DNA of 39,082 bases from Reyranella sp. (lineage in GTDB: Bacteria; Pseudomonadota; Alphaproteobacteria; Reyranellales; Reyranellaceae): assembly GCA_022844015.1 (NCBI GenBank), contig JALHMO010000059.1:1-39082 (forward strand). Reading direction: 5' to 3'. Below are positions 8,281 through 15,703 of the stretch, one piece after another. The translations under genes and the position numbers were made by a program. Under the pieces are notes generated by a model, which searched no databases, was not told the DNA's origin, and worked only from the letters and a program-made list of their open reading frames with translations. Position 1 is the first letter of the stretch. Every line of letters begins with the position of its first letter.

Positions 8281-9561
8281 ATGCGTGCGGTCCTAGCGAT
8301 CCTGGCCGTCGGCCTGCTCGCGGCGGCGCCGGGCACGCCTGCCTGCGCCCGCGAGCTCGGCGAGGCGCTGCGCGGCGGCCTGTACGACGGGGCCACGCTC
8401 ACGGTCCACGCCCGCAGCTACTTTCTCGACCGCACCAATCCTGCGCCGCCCAACAACGTCGCGTGGGCCGGCGGCGGGTGGGTGGGATACGAAACGGGCT
8501 GGTTCTACGACCTGCTGCGCTTCGGGGCCGTCGGCTATACCTCGCAACCCCTGGTCGCCCCGTCCGGCACCGGCGGAACGCTGCTGCTCGGCGCCGGGCA
8601 GTCGGGCTACACGGTGCTCGGCCAGGCTTGGGGCAAGCTCAAGCTCGGCGCGCAGGAAATCACCGCCTGGCGCCAGCTGATCAACCAGCCCGAGGTCAAT
8701 CCTCAGGACAACCGGATGACGCCGAACACGTTCGAGGCCTATCTGCTGAGCGGCAAGCTGTGGCGCTTCGGCTACCTCGCGGGCTATGTCGACAAGATCA
8801 AGCCGCGCGACAGCATGGAGTTCATCGACATGGCCCGCCACGCGGGCGCCCCTGCCGGCGTGCGTCAGGGCATGGCGCTGGCCAGCCTCAGCTACGCGCC
8901 CAACGACGACTTCAAGGCCCGCCTGTCGACCTACCTGGTGCCCGATGTCCTGGCGTCGGGCTACGGCGACGTTTCGGGGTGGGTCTCGCTGTCGCACAAC
9001 CTCGACCTGCGCATCGGCGCCCAGATGATGGTCCAGGGCAGCAATGGCGCCAACCTGCTGACCGGCCGGCCGTTCAGCACCTGGGCGGGCGGCATCGACG
9101 TCGACCTGATCCTGGGCCATGCGACGACGTTGACGGTGTCCTACACGCAGACCGGCAGCGCCGCAGCCTGGCGCTCTCCCTACGGCACGTGGGCGGGCTA
9201 CAGCAACATGATCTTCAGGGACTTCAACCGCGCCAACGAGGGGGCGTTGGTGGTCGGAGCGACGGTCGATCTCGCCGTCCTCGGCGTCTCGGGGCTCGCC
9301 TTCGCGAGCAACGCGGCTTTCGGCAATGGCGCGATCAATGCGGCCACCGGCGCGCCCCTTTCGCGGATCAACGAGTACGACTTCACGCTCGATTTCCTGT
9401 TCGCCAACAGCACGGTGAACTGGCCGGGCTGGCTGAAGCCGCTGTGGATCCGCGGCCGTGCCGCGCTGGTCGATCAGCTCGAGAGGGGCGGCATGACCAC
9501 CATCCGCGACTACCGTGTCATTCTGAACTACGAATGGAAGCTCGGTGGCAAGAGCCGTTAG
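8281..9561 (+). CDS. Outer-membrane porin, OprD-like
   Basis: The 426-residue protein has a cleavable signal peptide (about 1-23, ending A-C-A|R) and then alternating amphipathic strands rich in Gly, Tyr and Trp, as in an 18-strand barrel. It ends in an aromatic-rich terminal strand, DYRVILNYEWKL, followed by a few residues. The spacing and the segment NPQDNRMTPNTFEAYLLSG recall the OprD/OccD porin family (substrate-specific uptake of small carboxylates and amino acids). Family assignment is by pattern only. It follows the cyclase by 66 bp on the same strand and may supply the ligand sensed by the binding protein. Confidence 0.7.
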   Translation: MRAVLAILAVGLLAAAPGTPACARELGEALRGGLYDGATLTVHARSYFLDRTNPAPPNNVAWAGGGWVGYETGWFYDLLRFGAVGYTSQPLVAPSGTGGTLLLGAGQSGYTVLGQAWGKLKLGAQEITAWRQLINQPEVNPQDNRMTPNTFEAYLLSGKLWRFGYLAGYVDKIKPRDSMEFIDMARHAGAPAGVRQGMALASLSYAPNDDFKARLSTYLVPDVLASGYGDVSGWVSLSHNLDLRIGAQMMVQGSNGANLLTGRPFSTWAGGIDVDLILGHATTLTVSYTQTGSAAAWRSPYGTWAGYSNMIFRDFNRANEGALVVGATVDLAVLGVSGLAFASNAAFGNGAINAATGAPLSRINEYDFTLDFLFANSTVNWPGWLKPLWIRGRAALVDQLERGGMTTIRDYRVILNYEWKLGGKSR

Positions 9562-9658
9562 CGCCGCCGCCTGTCCTGCAACGAGCGAGACCGGGATGAC
9601 AACGAGAGCGTTGCGAGCGCGTGCCGTCGGGAGCGCAGCCAGATGCCGAGGCGGGATC

Positions 9659-10093
9659 GTGCGCGTGGTCGCTATCCTCGGGCTGCTGCTTCTCGCGACG
9701 GCCTGCGCGCCGCAGAGCGAGGATCGGCTCGGCCGAACCGCCGCCGCGCTCGGCATCGATGGCGGCGTCGAAGCCGGGCCGACGGGCGCACCGTCGGCGG
9801 AGACGACGATTCCGCACAAGCTCGACGACGAGGAGCGCCGGCGGCTGGCCGATGCGGCGCAACGGGCCTTCGACTCGCCGTTCGGCACGACGACCGCCTA
9901 CACGGTGGCGTCGTCGAACATCGATGTGGAGCCGACGGCGGTGTCGGCGACGCCGGTCGGCCCTGCGGAGAGCCGCGCCGCCGCTGCCTGCCGCGCCATA
10001 CGGCTCTCGGCAACCAAGGGCGGCCGGACCACCAGCGGCGTCCTGACCTTCTGTCGCGCGCCGGGTTCGCGCGACCTCAGGATCGCAGGCTGA
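9659..10093 (+). CDS. Small predicted lipoprotein of unknown function
   Basis: From GTG at 9659 the 144-residue product has a textbook lipoprotein signal: a short MR start, a VVAILGLLLLA core and the lipobox ATAC with Cys16. A GAGGCGGG ribosome binding site precedes it. An ATG at 9596 or the ORF start at 9545 would give a long Arg-rich leader and is less likely. The mature part has EERRRLADAAQRAFDSPFGTT and a C-terminal pair of cysteines (C-R-A-I ... F-C-R-A-P-G). This layout is seen in 17-kDa surface-antigen/RT0821-like proteins, a weak resemblance. The 3' end overlaps the convergent cytochrome gene by 17 bp. Confidence 0.6.
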   Translation: MRVVAILGLLLLATACAPQSEDRLGRTAAALGIDGGVEAGPTGAPSAETTIPHKLDDEERRRLADAAQRAFDSPFGTTTAYTVASSNIDVEPTAVSATPVGPAESRAAAACRAIRLSATKGGRTTSGVLTFCRAPGSRDLRIAG

Positions 10094-10388
10094 AGATGTA
10101 GGCGATGAGATCGTCCTGCTGCCGCTTGCTCAGGGAGAGGTCGGGCATGCGATTGTGCTGCGGATTGATTGCGGCGCGCAGCCGGTCGGCGGTCAGGTCG
10201 GCACGCGCCGCGATCGCCGGAAAGGTCGGCAGTCCGTTGGCGGGTGCCTGGCTCCCCGGCCGCTCGACGACATGACAGGACGAGCACCATCGCCGCGCGA
10301 TCTCGCGTCCCTCGACGGCATCCTGGGCGGCGGCACAGGCGGGCAGCAGGGCCGCCAACCCGAGAAGGCAACAGACGACGTTGCGCAT
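10077..10388 (-). CDS. Class I cytochrome c, small soluble
   Basis: The 103-residue protein has a signal peptide (about 1-21, A-A-A-Q), one c-type haem motif CSSCH (Cys35, Cys38, His39) and a likely axial Met81 in HNRMPDLSLS, followed by the C-terminal helix QDDLIAYIFSL. It is a periplasmic single-haem electron carrier. An AGGAG lies before the ATG. The redox partner is unknown. It lies 22 bp downstream of the Crp/Fnr gene on the same strand and could share its transcript. Confidence 0.9.
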   Translation of the reverse strand: MRNVVCCLLGLAALLPACAAAQDAVEGREIARRWCSSCHVVERPGSQAPANGLPTFPAIAARADLTADRLRAAINPQHNRMPDLSLSKRQQDDLIAYIFSLRS

Positions 10389-10410
10389 GCCGATCTCCTG
10401 CCGGCGCCGA

Positions 10411-11088
10411 TCAGGCGTTCAGGAACTTGAGGGCGACCTTGTCGACCAGCGAGATCGAGCGGCTGCCGGCGGCGAGCGCGATCAGGCCGCTGCGCGCGAA
10501 CTCCGTGAGGGTGCGCGACACCGTCTCGATGGTGAGACCGAGATGGTCGGCGATGTCGTTGCGCTGCATCGGCAGCTCGACGTGGTCCCTCTCGTGCAGG
10601 CGCTGGGCGAGATCGAGCAGGAAGCTCGCGATCTTCTCCTTGGCGTTCTTGCGGCCCAGCAGCAGCATGTGGTCCTGGGCACGCTGGAGGTTGCGGAGCA
10701 TCGAGGACAGGAGCTGCTCGCCGAAGGCCGGATGCTCGCGAGTCAAGCGGTCGAGGCTGCTGCGGCGATAGGCCATCACGGTGGCGTCGGCGACAGCTTC
10801 GGCGGAAAAGCGATGCTCGGCGCAGGCCTCGATCCCGAAGATGTCGCCCGGCAGATGGAAGGCGTCGATCTGGCGCCGGCCGTCGCTCAGCAGCTTGCAG
10901 GTCCGCACCGTGCCCGACACGACCCGATAGAAATACTCGGCGGGCTCACCCTCCGCGAACAGCTCCTCGTCCTTGGCCAGACGCAAGCTGACGCCCTGCG
11001 GCTCACCGGTCGATCGTGGCGCCGCACCTTGCATCATCGCGACGGCGGGACGGGCTTGCGTGGTCGTGGCGGCAAGAGCGGGGCGCAT
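10411..11088 (-). CDS. Crp/Fnr family regulator, FixK-like (paralogue 1)
   Basis: A cyclic-nucleotide-type beta-roll (about 33-115) is followed by the dimer helix and a winged HTH (about 177-200). The recognition helix LTIETVSRTL carries E188, S191 and R192, the residues that in FNR/FixK proteins read TTGAT half-sites. There is no N-terminal cysteine cluster, so it is not an FNR oxygen sensor; single cysteines are Cys64 and Cys89. I chose the second ATG (11088) because AGAGGAG lies 6 bases before it and directly abuts the first ATG (11094); the long upstream frame is spurious. It is a close paralogue of 14881-15555 and shares the upstream element at 11140-11170. Predicted targets are the TTGA-N6-(T/G)CAA boxes of this window. 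Confidence 0.9.
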   Translation of the reverse strand: MRPALAATTTQARPAVAMMQGAAPRSTGEPQGVSLRLAKDEELFAEGEPAEYFYRVVSGTVRTCKLLSDGRRQIDAFHLPGDIFGIEACAEHRFSAEAVADATVMAYRRSSLDRLTREHPAFGEQLLSSMLRNLQRAQDHMLLLGRKNAKEKIASFLLDLAQRLHERDHVELPMQRNDIADHLGLTIETVSRTLTEFARSGLIALAAGSRSISLVDKVALKFLNA

Positions 11089-11139
11089 CGGCATCTCCTC
11101 TATCGATGCCGCTTCGATACGCTTGCCGGGGCCGGCCTG

Positions 11140-11170
11140 CCATTCGGGTAATGACCTACGGGATTCTACG
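11140..11170 (-). promoter_or_regulatory. 31-bp element shared by both FixK-like genes (copy 1)
   Basis: On the - strand the segment begins CGTAGAATCCC and ends GAATGG. It matches 15615-15645 at 26 of 31 positions, and both copies lie 50-85 bp upstream of a Crp/Fnr start codon. The flanks here extend it to CTACGTAGAATCCCGTAG, a partly palindromic pattern reminiscent of FixJ-type response-regulator targets. The binder is inferred, not proven. Confidence 0.5.
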
Positions 11171-11204
11171 TAGATCGAGAGGGGCAGCCCGAGAATGACG
11201 ACGC

Positions 11205-12029
11205 TTAGTGGGAGACGAGCGCGCCCCATTCGCCGGTAAGTAATTCGTTCGTGACTCCGCCGAGAATCCACCGGCCCTGGCGAACGTAGCCGCGGGCGCC
11301 GGCGACGATGAGATCGGCATTCATCTCGCGCGCAATCTCCATCAGCTGGACGGCATTTGCCCTGCGTGGCGGCACGGTCCTGGCCTTTGCCTCGATGCCG
11401 TGGCTGGCGAGCCACGTGCGGACACGCTCGACGCCGTGGCGGGCTGCCGAATCGGCGCCGGCATCCTCGATGCCGACAATCGTCACCGCCGTCGCCTTGG
11501 CGAGCAGTGGCACGGAATCGGCGACAACCCGTCGCGCCTCGCGCGCATCCTTCCAGGCCACCAGTACCCGATCGAAGGCTGGCGGCTTGGCCAAGGGAAC
11601 GAGCAACACCGGGCGTCCTGCCTCCATGACGAGATCGCAAAGGTCGGGCTGACGCGTCGCATCGACAGCAGCCCCGGGGGCGGCCAGCGAGACGACGATC
11701 AGGTCCGCCGACGCAGACTCCTCCGCCAGGTGGCCGGCAAGTGGCTCGAGGCAGGTGTGCGCGTCCCAGCTGAGATCGCGTGCATGATCTGCCAAGGCGG
11801 TGCGGAACTGCAATTCGGCATCATGGATCTGCCGCTGAATCTGCATGCGATCCTGGTCGAACACGCTTGCGGGAATGGCGTAGTCGCGACAGACGGTATG
11901 GACGGGTCGGCAGGCGGCAAGACCGATGACCTTTGCCTCGAGCTTCCGGGCGAGCCCGGCGGTAGCCTCCAGCAGGGATGCGTTTGGCTGGCCGAGTATT
12001 GGCATGGTCATCAACGTGCGGTAGCTCAT
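11205..12029 (-). CDS. Universal stress protein, tandem UspA domains
   Basis: The 274-residue protein starts at ATG 12029; the frame extends to a TTG at 12044, which is less likely. The first half is a degenerate Usp domain. The second carries the nucleotide-binding pattern G-x2-G-x9-G as GARGYVRQGRWILGGVTNELL near the C terminus, with VLVAWKDAREARR at the start of that domain. Usp proteins bind ATP or other ligands and promote survival under growth arrest, hypoxia or oxidative stress. It is divergent from pcm across a gap with a FixK-type box whose centre is 88 bp from this start. Confidence 0.9.
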   Translation of the reverse strand: MSYRTLMTMPILGQPNASLLEATAGLARKLEAKVIGLAACRPVHTVCRDYAIPASVFDQDRMQIQRQIHDAELQFRTALADHARDLSWDAHTCLEPLAGHLAEESASADLIVVSLAAPGAAVDATRQPDLCDLVMEAGRPVLLVPLAKPPAFDRVLVAWKDAREARRVVADSVPLLAKATAVTIVGIEDAGADSAARHGVERVRTWLASHGIEAKARTVPPRRANAVQLMEIAREMNADLIVAGARGYVRQGRWILGGVTNELLTGEWGALVSH

Positions 12030-12110
12030 CTGCCGAGTTCCCAATAGTCGCCTTGGCCTTTGTGATATTGGCGCTTAGGGAGCATTTACGGCGCTTCACC
12101 GATCCCTCCC

Positions 12111-12124
12111 TTGACCGAAATCAA
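12111..12124. promoter_or_regulatory. FixK/FNR-type box between usp and pcm
   Basis: TTGACCGAAATCAA matches TTGA-N6-TCAA and differs from TTGAT-N4-ATCAA at one base. The centre is 55 bp before the pcm ATG and 88 bp before the usp ATG. With activator binding at -41.5, leaders would be about 14 and 47 nucleotides. Confidence 0.65.
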
Positions 12125-12172
12125 CCTGCCGGTCGCTCCGATGGAGCAACATGCCTGCTTCGGGAGAACGTC

Positions 12173-12892
12173 ATGAAGTCGGTCAATCCCTATATCGCGC
12201 CGCGCGAACGAATGATTGTCGAGCAGCTCGCTGCCAGAGGCGTGCGCGACGAGCGGGTTCTCGATGCCATGCGCCATGTCGCCCGTGAGGCGTTTGTTCC
12301 GCCGGAGCTGCGGGAGATGGCCTATGCCGACCGACCCTTGCCGCTCGGCGAGGGTCAGACCATCTCGCAGCCCTACATCGTGGGCGCGATGACCGAGGCG
12401 CTCGGCCTGGAAGGGGGCGAGAACGTCCTGGAGATCGGCACCGGCTCGGGCTACGCCGCGGCGGTGCTTTCCCACATCGCGCGCGTCGTGCACAGCGTCG
12501 AGCGACTCCCGGTGCTGGCGCGGCGTGCGCGCGAGACGCTGCGGCGGCTGGGCTACGACAGTGTGGCGGTCATCGAAGGCGACGGCACCCTCGGGTGGCT
12601 GCCGGCGGCGCCCTACGATGCCATCGTGGCGACCGCGGAGGGGCCTGGCATTCCGCCTTCCCTGCGCGCCCAGCTCAAGCCCGGCGGACGTCTCGTCATG
12701 CCCGTCGAGGACGCGACCTGCGGCCAGGCGCTGGTTCGCCTGGTTCGAGGCGACGACGGCAAGGATCGCGTGGAAAGCATCCAGCCCGTGCGCTTCGTGC
12801 CGCTGATCGGCGCCGAAGGCTGGCCCGAAGAGGATGCCTGGCTCGCGAGGATGCGCATTGGTGCGCGGGAGAACGCAGCGGAGGGGTCATGA
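12173..12892 (+). CDS. pcm: Protein-L-isoaspartate O-methyltransferase
   Basis: PCMT uses S-adenosylmethionine to methylate isoaspartyl residues, starting their repair in aged proteins. The 239-residue product starts at ATG 12173 (GGGAGAACGTC leader). It has RMIVEQLAARGVRDERVLDAM, the family motif GEGQTISQPYIVGAMTEAL (59-77) that forms the peptide site, the SAM loop VLEIGTGSGYAAAVLS (85-100), and PGGRLVMPVE. The stop overlaps the next usp gene (ATGA), giving a two-gene protein-repair/stress operon downstream of a FixK-type box. Confidence 0.93.
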   Translation: MKSVNPYIAPRERMIVEQLAARGVRDERVLDAMRHVAREAFVPPELREMAYADRPLPLGEGQTISQPYIVGAMTEALGLEGGENVLEIGTGSGYAAAVLSHIARVVHSVERLPVLARRARETLRRLGYDSVAVIEGDGTLGWLPAAPYDAIVATAEGPGIPPSLRAQLKPGGRLVMPVEDATCGQALVRLVRGDDGKDRVESIQPVRFVPLIGAEGWPEEDAWLARMRIGARENAAEGS

Positions 12893-13731
12893 GCTACAAG
12901 ACGATACTCGTTCATTGCGATGCCGGAAGGGCGGCACCGGCCCGTCTGGGGTTGGCGGCGGCCCTGGCGGAACGTCACCAGGCCCATCTCGTCGGGCTTC
13001 ATGCGCGGCCGCCTTTCGAGCCCGTGATCGCCGACAGCGGACCGTTCGCGCTGGACCTCCTTTTCAAGGACCACGAGGAGGCACTCGCGGAGAGCGAAAG
13101 CGCTTCCGCCAAGTCTTTCGCCGCGGCCGTCAAAGGCAGGGCGCTCACCAGCGAGTGGCGCTCGTCCAACGGCCATGCCGATGCACTTCTGATCGTGCAC
13201 GCGCGCTATGCCGACCTGACGGTCGTCGGTCAGCACGACCCTGAAGCGTCGTCCGGGGTGGCGCCGCCGCCGGATCTGCCGGAGAACGTGGCTCTCGGAA
13301 CCGGACGGGCGGTCGTGGTCGTACCCGTTGTCGGCGCTCCGGCGTCGTTCGGCCGCAAGGTCATGCTGTGCTGGAATGCCAGCCGCGAGGCGGCGCGTGC
13401 GGCGGCGGACGCGATGCCGTTGCTGAAGGCCGCCGAGGCCGTGACCGTCCTGCTCGTCGATCCCAAGACCTCTGGAGCCGGGCATGGCGGCGAGCCCGGC
13501 GCCGACGTCGCAACCTGGCTCGGCCGGCATGGCGTCGCCGTGACGGTGCAACGCGACGCGGCGGCCGACGCCGATGCCGGAGACGTCATCCTGTCGCGCG
13601 CCATGGACCATGGCTGCGATCTCATCGTCATGGGGATCTACGGTCATTCTCGACTGCGCGAGCTCGTCCTGGGAGGCGTGAGCCGGACGATGCTTGCCAG
13701 CATGACCGTTCCGATCCTGATGGCTCACTAG
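12889..13731 (+). CDS. Universal stress protein, tandem UspA domains
   Basis: The 280-residue cytoplasmic protein begins MSYKTILVHCD, a Usp first strand. It has a second domain starting KVMLCWNASREAARA and ending with the nucleotide-binding motif GIYGHSRLRELVLGGVSRTML. The start overlaps the pcm stop (ATGA), so translation is coupled. It is clearly related to the products at 11205-12029 and 30111-30956, suggesting expansion of this family within the island. Confidence 0.92.
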   Translation: MSYKTILVHCDAGRAAPARLGLAAALAERHQAHLVGLHARPPFEPVIADSGPFALDLLFKDHEEALAESESASAKSFAAAVKGRALTSEWRSSNGHADALLIVHARYADLTVVGQHDPEASSGVAPPPDLPENVALGTGRAVVVVPVVGAPASFGRKVMLCWNASREAARAAADAMPLLKAAEAVTVLLVDPKTSGAGHGGEPGADVATWLGRHGVAVTVQRDAAADADAGDVILSRAMDHGCDLIVMGIYGHSRLRELVLGGVSRTMLASMTVPILMAH

Positions 13732-13756
13732 GTCGATCGCGAGCCGCCGGCAAGCC

Positions 13757-14842
13757 ATGGTGGTCGCCGAAGCGCGAGATGCAAATCTGCACGTCGCGAT
13801 CCGGGCGGCGTCGCCGACGACGCTGCACGACCGCGCATGCTGGCGCACCGACGGCAACAGCCCGGTGCGGATTGCGCATGACGGAGCGACGGCATTCTAC
13901 TCGACCTATGCGCCGATCGGGCACACGCTGCGCCGACGTGGCCGCCCCGACCTTCGCTTCGAGGAACCGCCGGTGGCGGTGACGCTGCTCGACGATCCCG
14001 ATCCGCGGGTCGGCAAGTGGATCGAGGCGATCTGGCAGGATCCAGCCGGTGCGCTGCACGGCTGGTATCACGGCGAGGAGCTGGCAGCCGGCTCGACCAA
14101 GCTGTTCGTGCCGCACATCGGCCGCCTGCTGTCGCGCGACGGCGGCCTGAGCTGGCACTGCCGCGGTGAGTTGCTCCGCCTGCCCGGCAGCCTGGTCGAT
14201 TGCTCGTGGCAGAATGGCTTCGTGGCCGGCGGGTACGGCGACCTGTGCGTCCTTCCCGATCGTGCCGGGACGACGCTCTATCTCTTCTTCACGAGCTACC
14301 ACCCCGACGAGCAGGCCCAGGGCATCGCCGTCCTGCGCCTCCCGGCGGCGGATCCGCTGGCCGTGCCCGAGCTGTGGGGCGGGGAAGGCTGGTCGACGAG
14401 CTGTCGCCCGGCGCCGCTATGGCCGGCATTGCGCGGTTGGAAGCACGCCGACCCCGACAGCTTCTGGGGCCCGGCGGTTCACTACAATCGCGCCCTCGAT
14501 GCCCATGTGATGCTGCTCAACCGCACTGCCGGGGGCGAGAGTGATCTCGTGCAGGAGGGCATCTACGTCAGTCTCAATCATGATCTTGCCGACACGCGGG
14601 GCTGGAGTCGGCCATTGCAGATCGTGCGCGGCGGGGGCTGGTATCCGCAGGTGGTCGGTCTCGAGGACGGCTGCGGCGACACCGAGGCCGGGGCAATCGG
14701 CCGCTTCTTCATGGCGGGCTTCTCGGCCTGGGAGATCGAGCTCTCGCGGCCTGTCGCCGGCGGCACGACCGTCAGGCCGCTTGCCCCCACGAGGCAGGAG
14801 TTCGCGCGCCTGTTCGGCGGCGATCGGCGCTGCCCCTGGTAG
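13757..14842 (+). CDS. Uncharacterised protein with an Asp-box (sialidase-like propeller)
   Basis: I do not recognise a named family for this 361-residue protein. It is Trp- and Gly-rich with repeated strand-like segments: KWIEAIWQDPAGALHGWYHG, GRLLSRDGGLSWHCRG, LYLFFTSYHPDE, SDSFWGPAVHYN-like and GWYPQVVGLEDG. SRDGGLSW fits the Asp-box pattern S-x-D-x-G-x-(S/T)-W of sialidase-type beta-propellers. The WGPAVHYN region resembles five-bladed glycoside hydrolases (GH32/43/130-like), so a carbohydrate-acting or carbohydrate-binding propeller is likely. No signal peptide is visible, so it is probably cytoplasmic. It follows the usp gene by 25 bp on the same strand. No strong ribosome binding site precedes the ATG. 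Confidence 0.6.
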   Translation: MVVAEARDANLHVAIRAASPTTLHDRACWRTDGNSPVRIAHDGATAFYSTYAPIGHTLRRRGRPDLRFEEPPVAVTLLDDPDPRVGKWIEAIWQDPAGALHGWYHGEELAAGSTKLFVPHIGRLLSRDGGLSWHCRGELLRLPGSLVDCSWQNGFVAGGYGDLCVLPDRAGTTLYLFFTSYHPDEQAQGIAVLRLPAADPLAVPELWGGEGWSTSCRPAPLWPALRGWKHADPDSFWGPAVHYNRALDAHVMLLNRTAGGESDLVQEGIYVSLNHDLADTRGWSRPLQIVRGGGWYPQVVGLEDGCGDTEAGAIGRFFMAGFSAWEIELSRPVAGGTTVRPLAPTRQEFARLFGGDRRCPW

Positions 14843-14880
14843 CGCGATCTCAGGCGACCAGCGCGGCGGCTTCCTGGACG

Positions 14881-15555
14881 TCAGGCGTCGAGCTTGCGCA
14901 AGGCCAGCTTGTTGCAGAGGCCGATCGAGCGGCCGGCCGGCAGCAGCCGGATCAGCCCGCTGCGCGCGAAGTGGCTGAGCGTTCGCGATACCGTCTCGAT
15001 GGTGAGGCCGAGATGGTCGGCGATATCGGCACGCGTCATCGGCAGCTCGAGGGTCTCGTCGTCCTTGGAGAGGCGTTGCCCCATGTCCAGTAGGAAGGTC
15101 GCCATCTTCTCCTGGGCGCCCTTGCGGCCGAGCAGCAGCATGTGGTCGTAAGCGCGCTCGAGGCTGCGCAGCGTCGCTGTCATGATCCTGTCGCGGAAGG
15201 CAGGATCGTCCTGGATGAGGGTGCCCAGCCGGCTCCGGCGATAGGCGACCACCGTGACGTTTCCTATGGCTTCGGCGGAAAACCGATGCTCTTCGCCTGC
15301 CTCGATGCCGAGGATATCCCCCGGCAGATGGAAGGCGTCGATTTGGCGCCGGCCATCGCTCAGCAGCTTGTACGAACGAATGGCGCCCGACGCGACCTGA
15401 TAGAAGAAATCGGCTTCGTCGCCTTCGCCGAACAGCTCCTCTCCCGGGCCGAAAGCCATGGGGATTCCGGCCGGTGCCTTCTCTGCCTTGTCGGGCCGCG
15501 AGGCGAAGGGTGATGTCGGAAACCTGGTGGCGTGAGCGGCGGTCCGGATCTGCAT
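14881..15555 (-). CDS. Crp/Fnr family regulator, FixK-like (paralogue 2)
   Basis: The 224-residue product starts at ATG 15555, preceded by GGAGG at good spacing; the frame extends further without support. The layout is the same as paralogue 1: beta-roll, KLLSDGRRQIDAFHLPGDI, and HTH with HLGLTIETVSRTL (E187, S190, R191), predicting TTGAT-type targets. The N terminus has no cysteine cluster; the only Cys is near the C terminus (Cys214). The two paralogues share long identical stretches such as the FHLPGD and IADHLGLTIETVSRTL segments, so they probably arose by duplication and may bind the same sites or heterodimerise. The upstream element at 15615-15645 matches that of paralogue 1. Confidence 0.9.
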   Translation of the reverse strand: MQIRTAAHATRFPTSPFASRPDKAEKAPAGIPMAFGPGEELFGEGDEADFFYQVASGAIRSYKLLSDGRRQIDAFHLPGDILGIEAGEEHRFSAEAIGNVTVVAYRRSRLGTLIQDDPAFRDRIMTATLRSLERAYDHMLLLGRKGAQEKMATFLLDMGQRLSKDDETLELPMTRADIADHLGLTIETVSRTLSHFARSGLIRLLPAGRSIGLCNKLALRKLDA

Positions 15556-15614
15556 GGCTGTATCCTCCGAGAGGCTCGAGATGCCGGCTTGATAGCCCTC
15601 GGAGCCGAGGTCGA

Positions 15615-15645
15615 CCATTCAGGTGTTGAACTAAGGGATTCTACG
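15615..15645 (-). promoter_or_regulatory. 31-bp element shared by both FixK-like genes (copy 2)
   Basis: On the - strand it runs from CGTAGAATCCC to GAATGG, identical to 11140-11170 at 26 of 31 positions. It starts about 90 bp upstream of the regulator ATG. Conservation stops sharply on both sides, which fits a regulator-binding site or promoter rather than general duplication of the flank. Confidence 0.5.
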
Positions 15646-15703
15646 ATGGTTGCGGCGCAGGCCACATCTGGTCGGCGCCGCCGGGCAGGGACGACAGCGA
15701 AGG

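Noticed and set aside
10411..11640. 409-codon frame covering the first Crp/Fnr regulator.
   Set aside because: The upstream ~180 codons are Arg/Gly-rich noise opposite the usp gene; a strong ribosome binding site marks the internal ATG at 11088.
15625..15646. TTGAACTAAGGGAT upstream of the second regulator as a FixK-type autoregulatory box.
   Set aside because: There is no second half-site; the conserved 31-bp element better explains this region.
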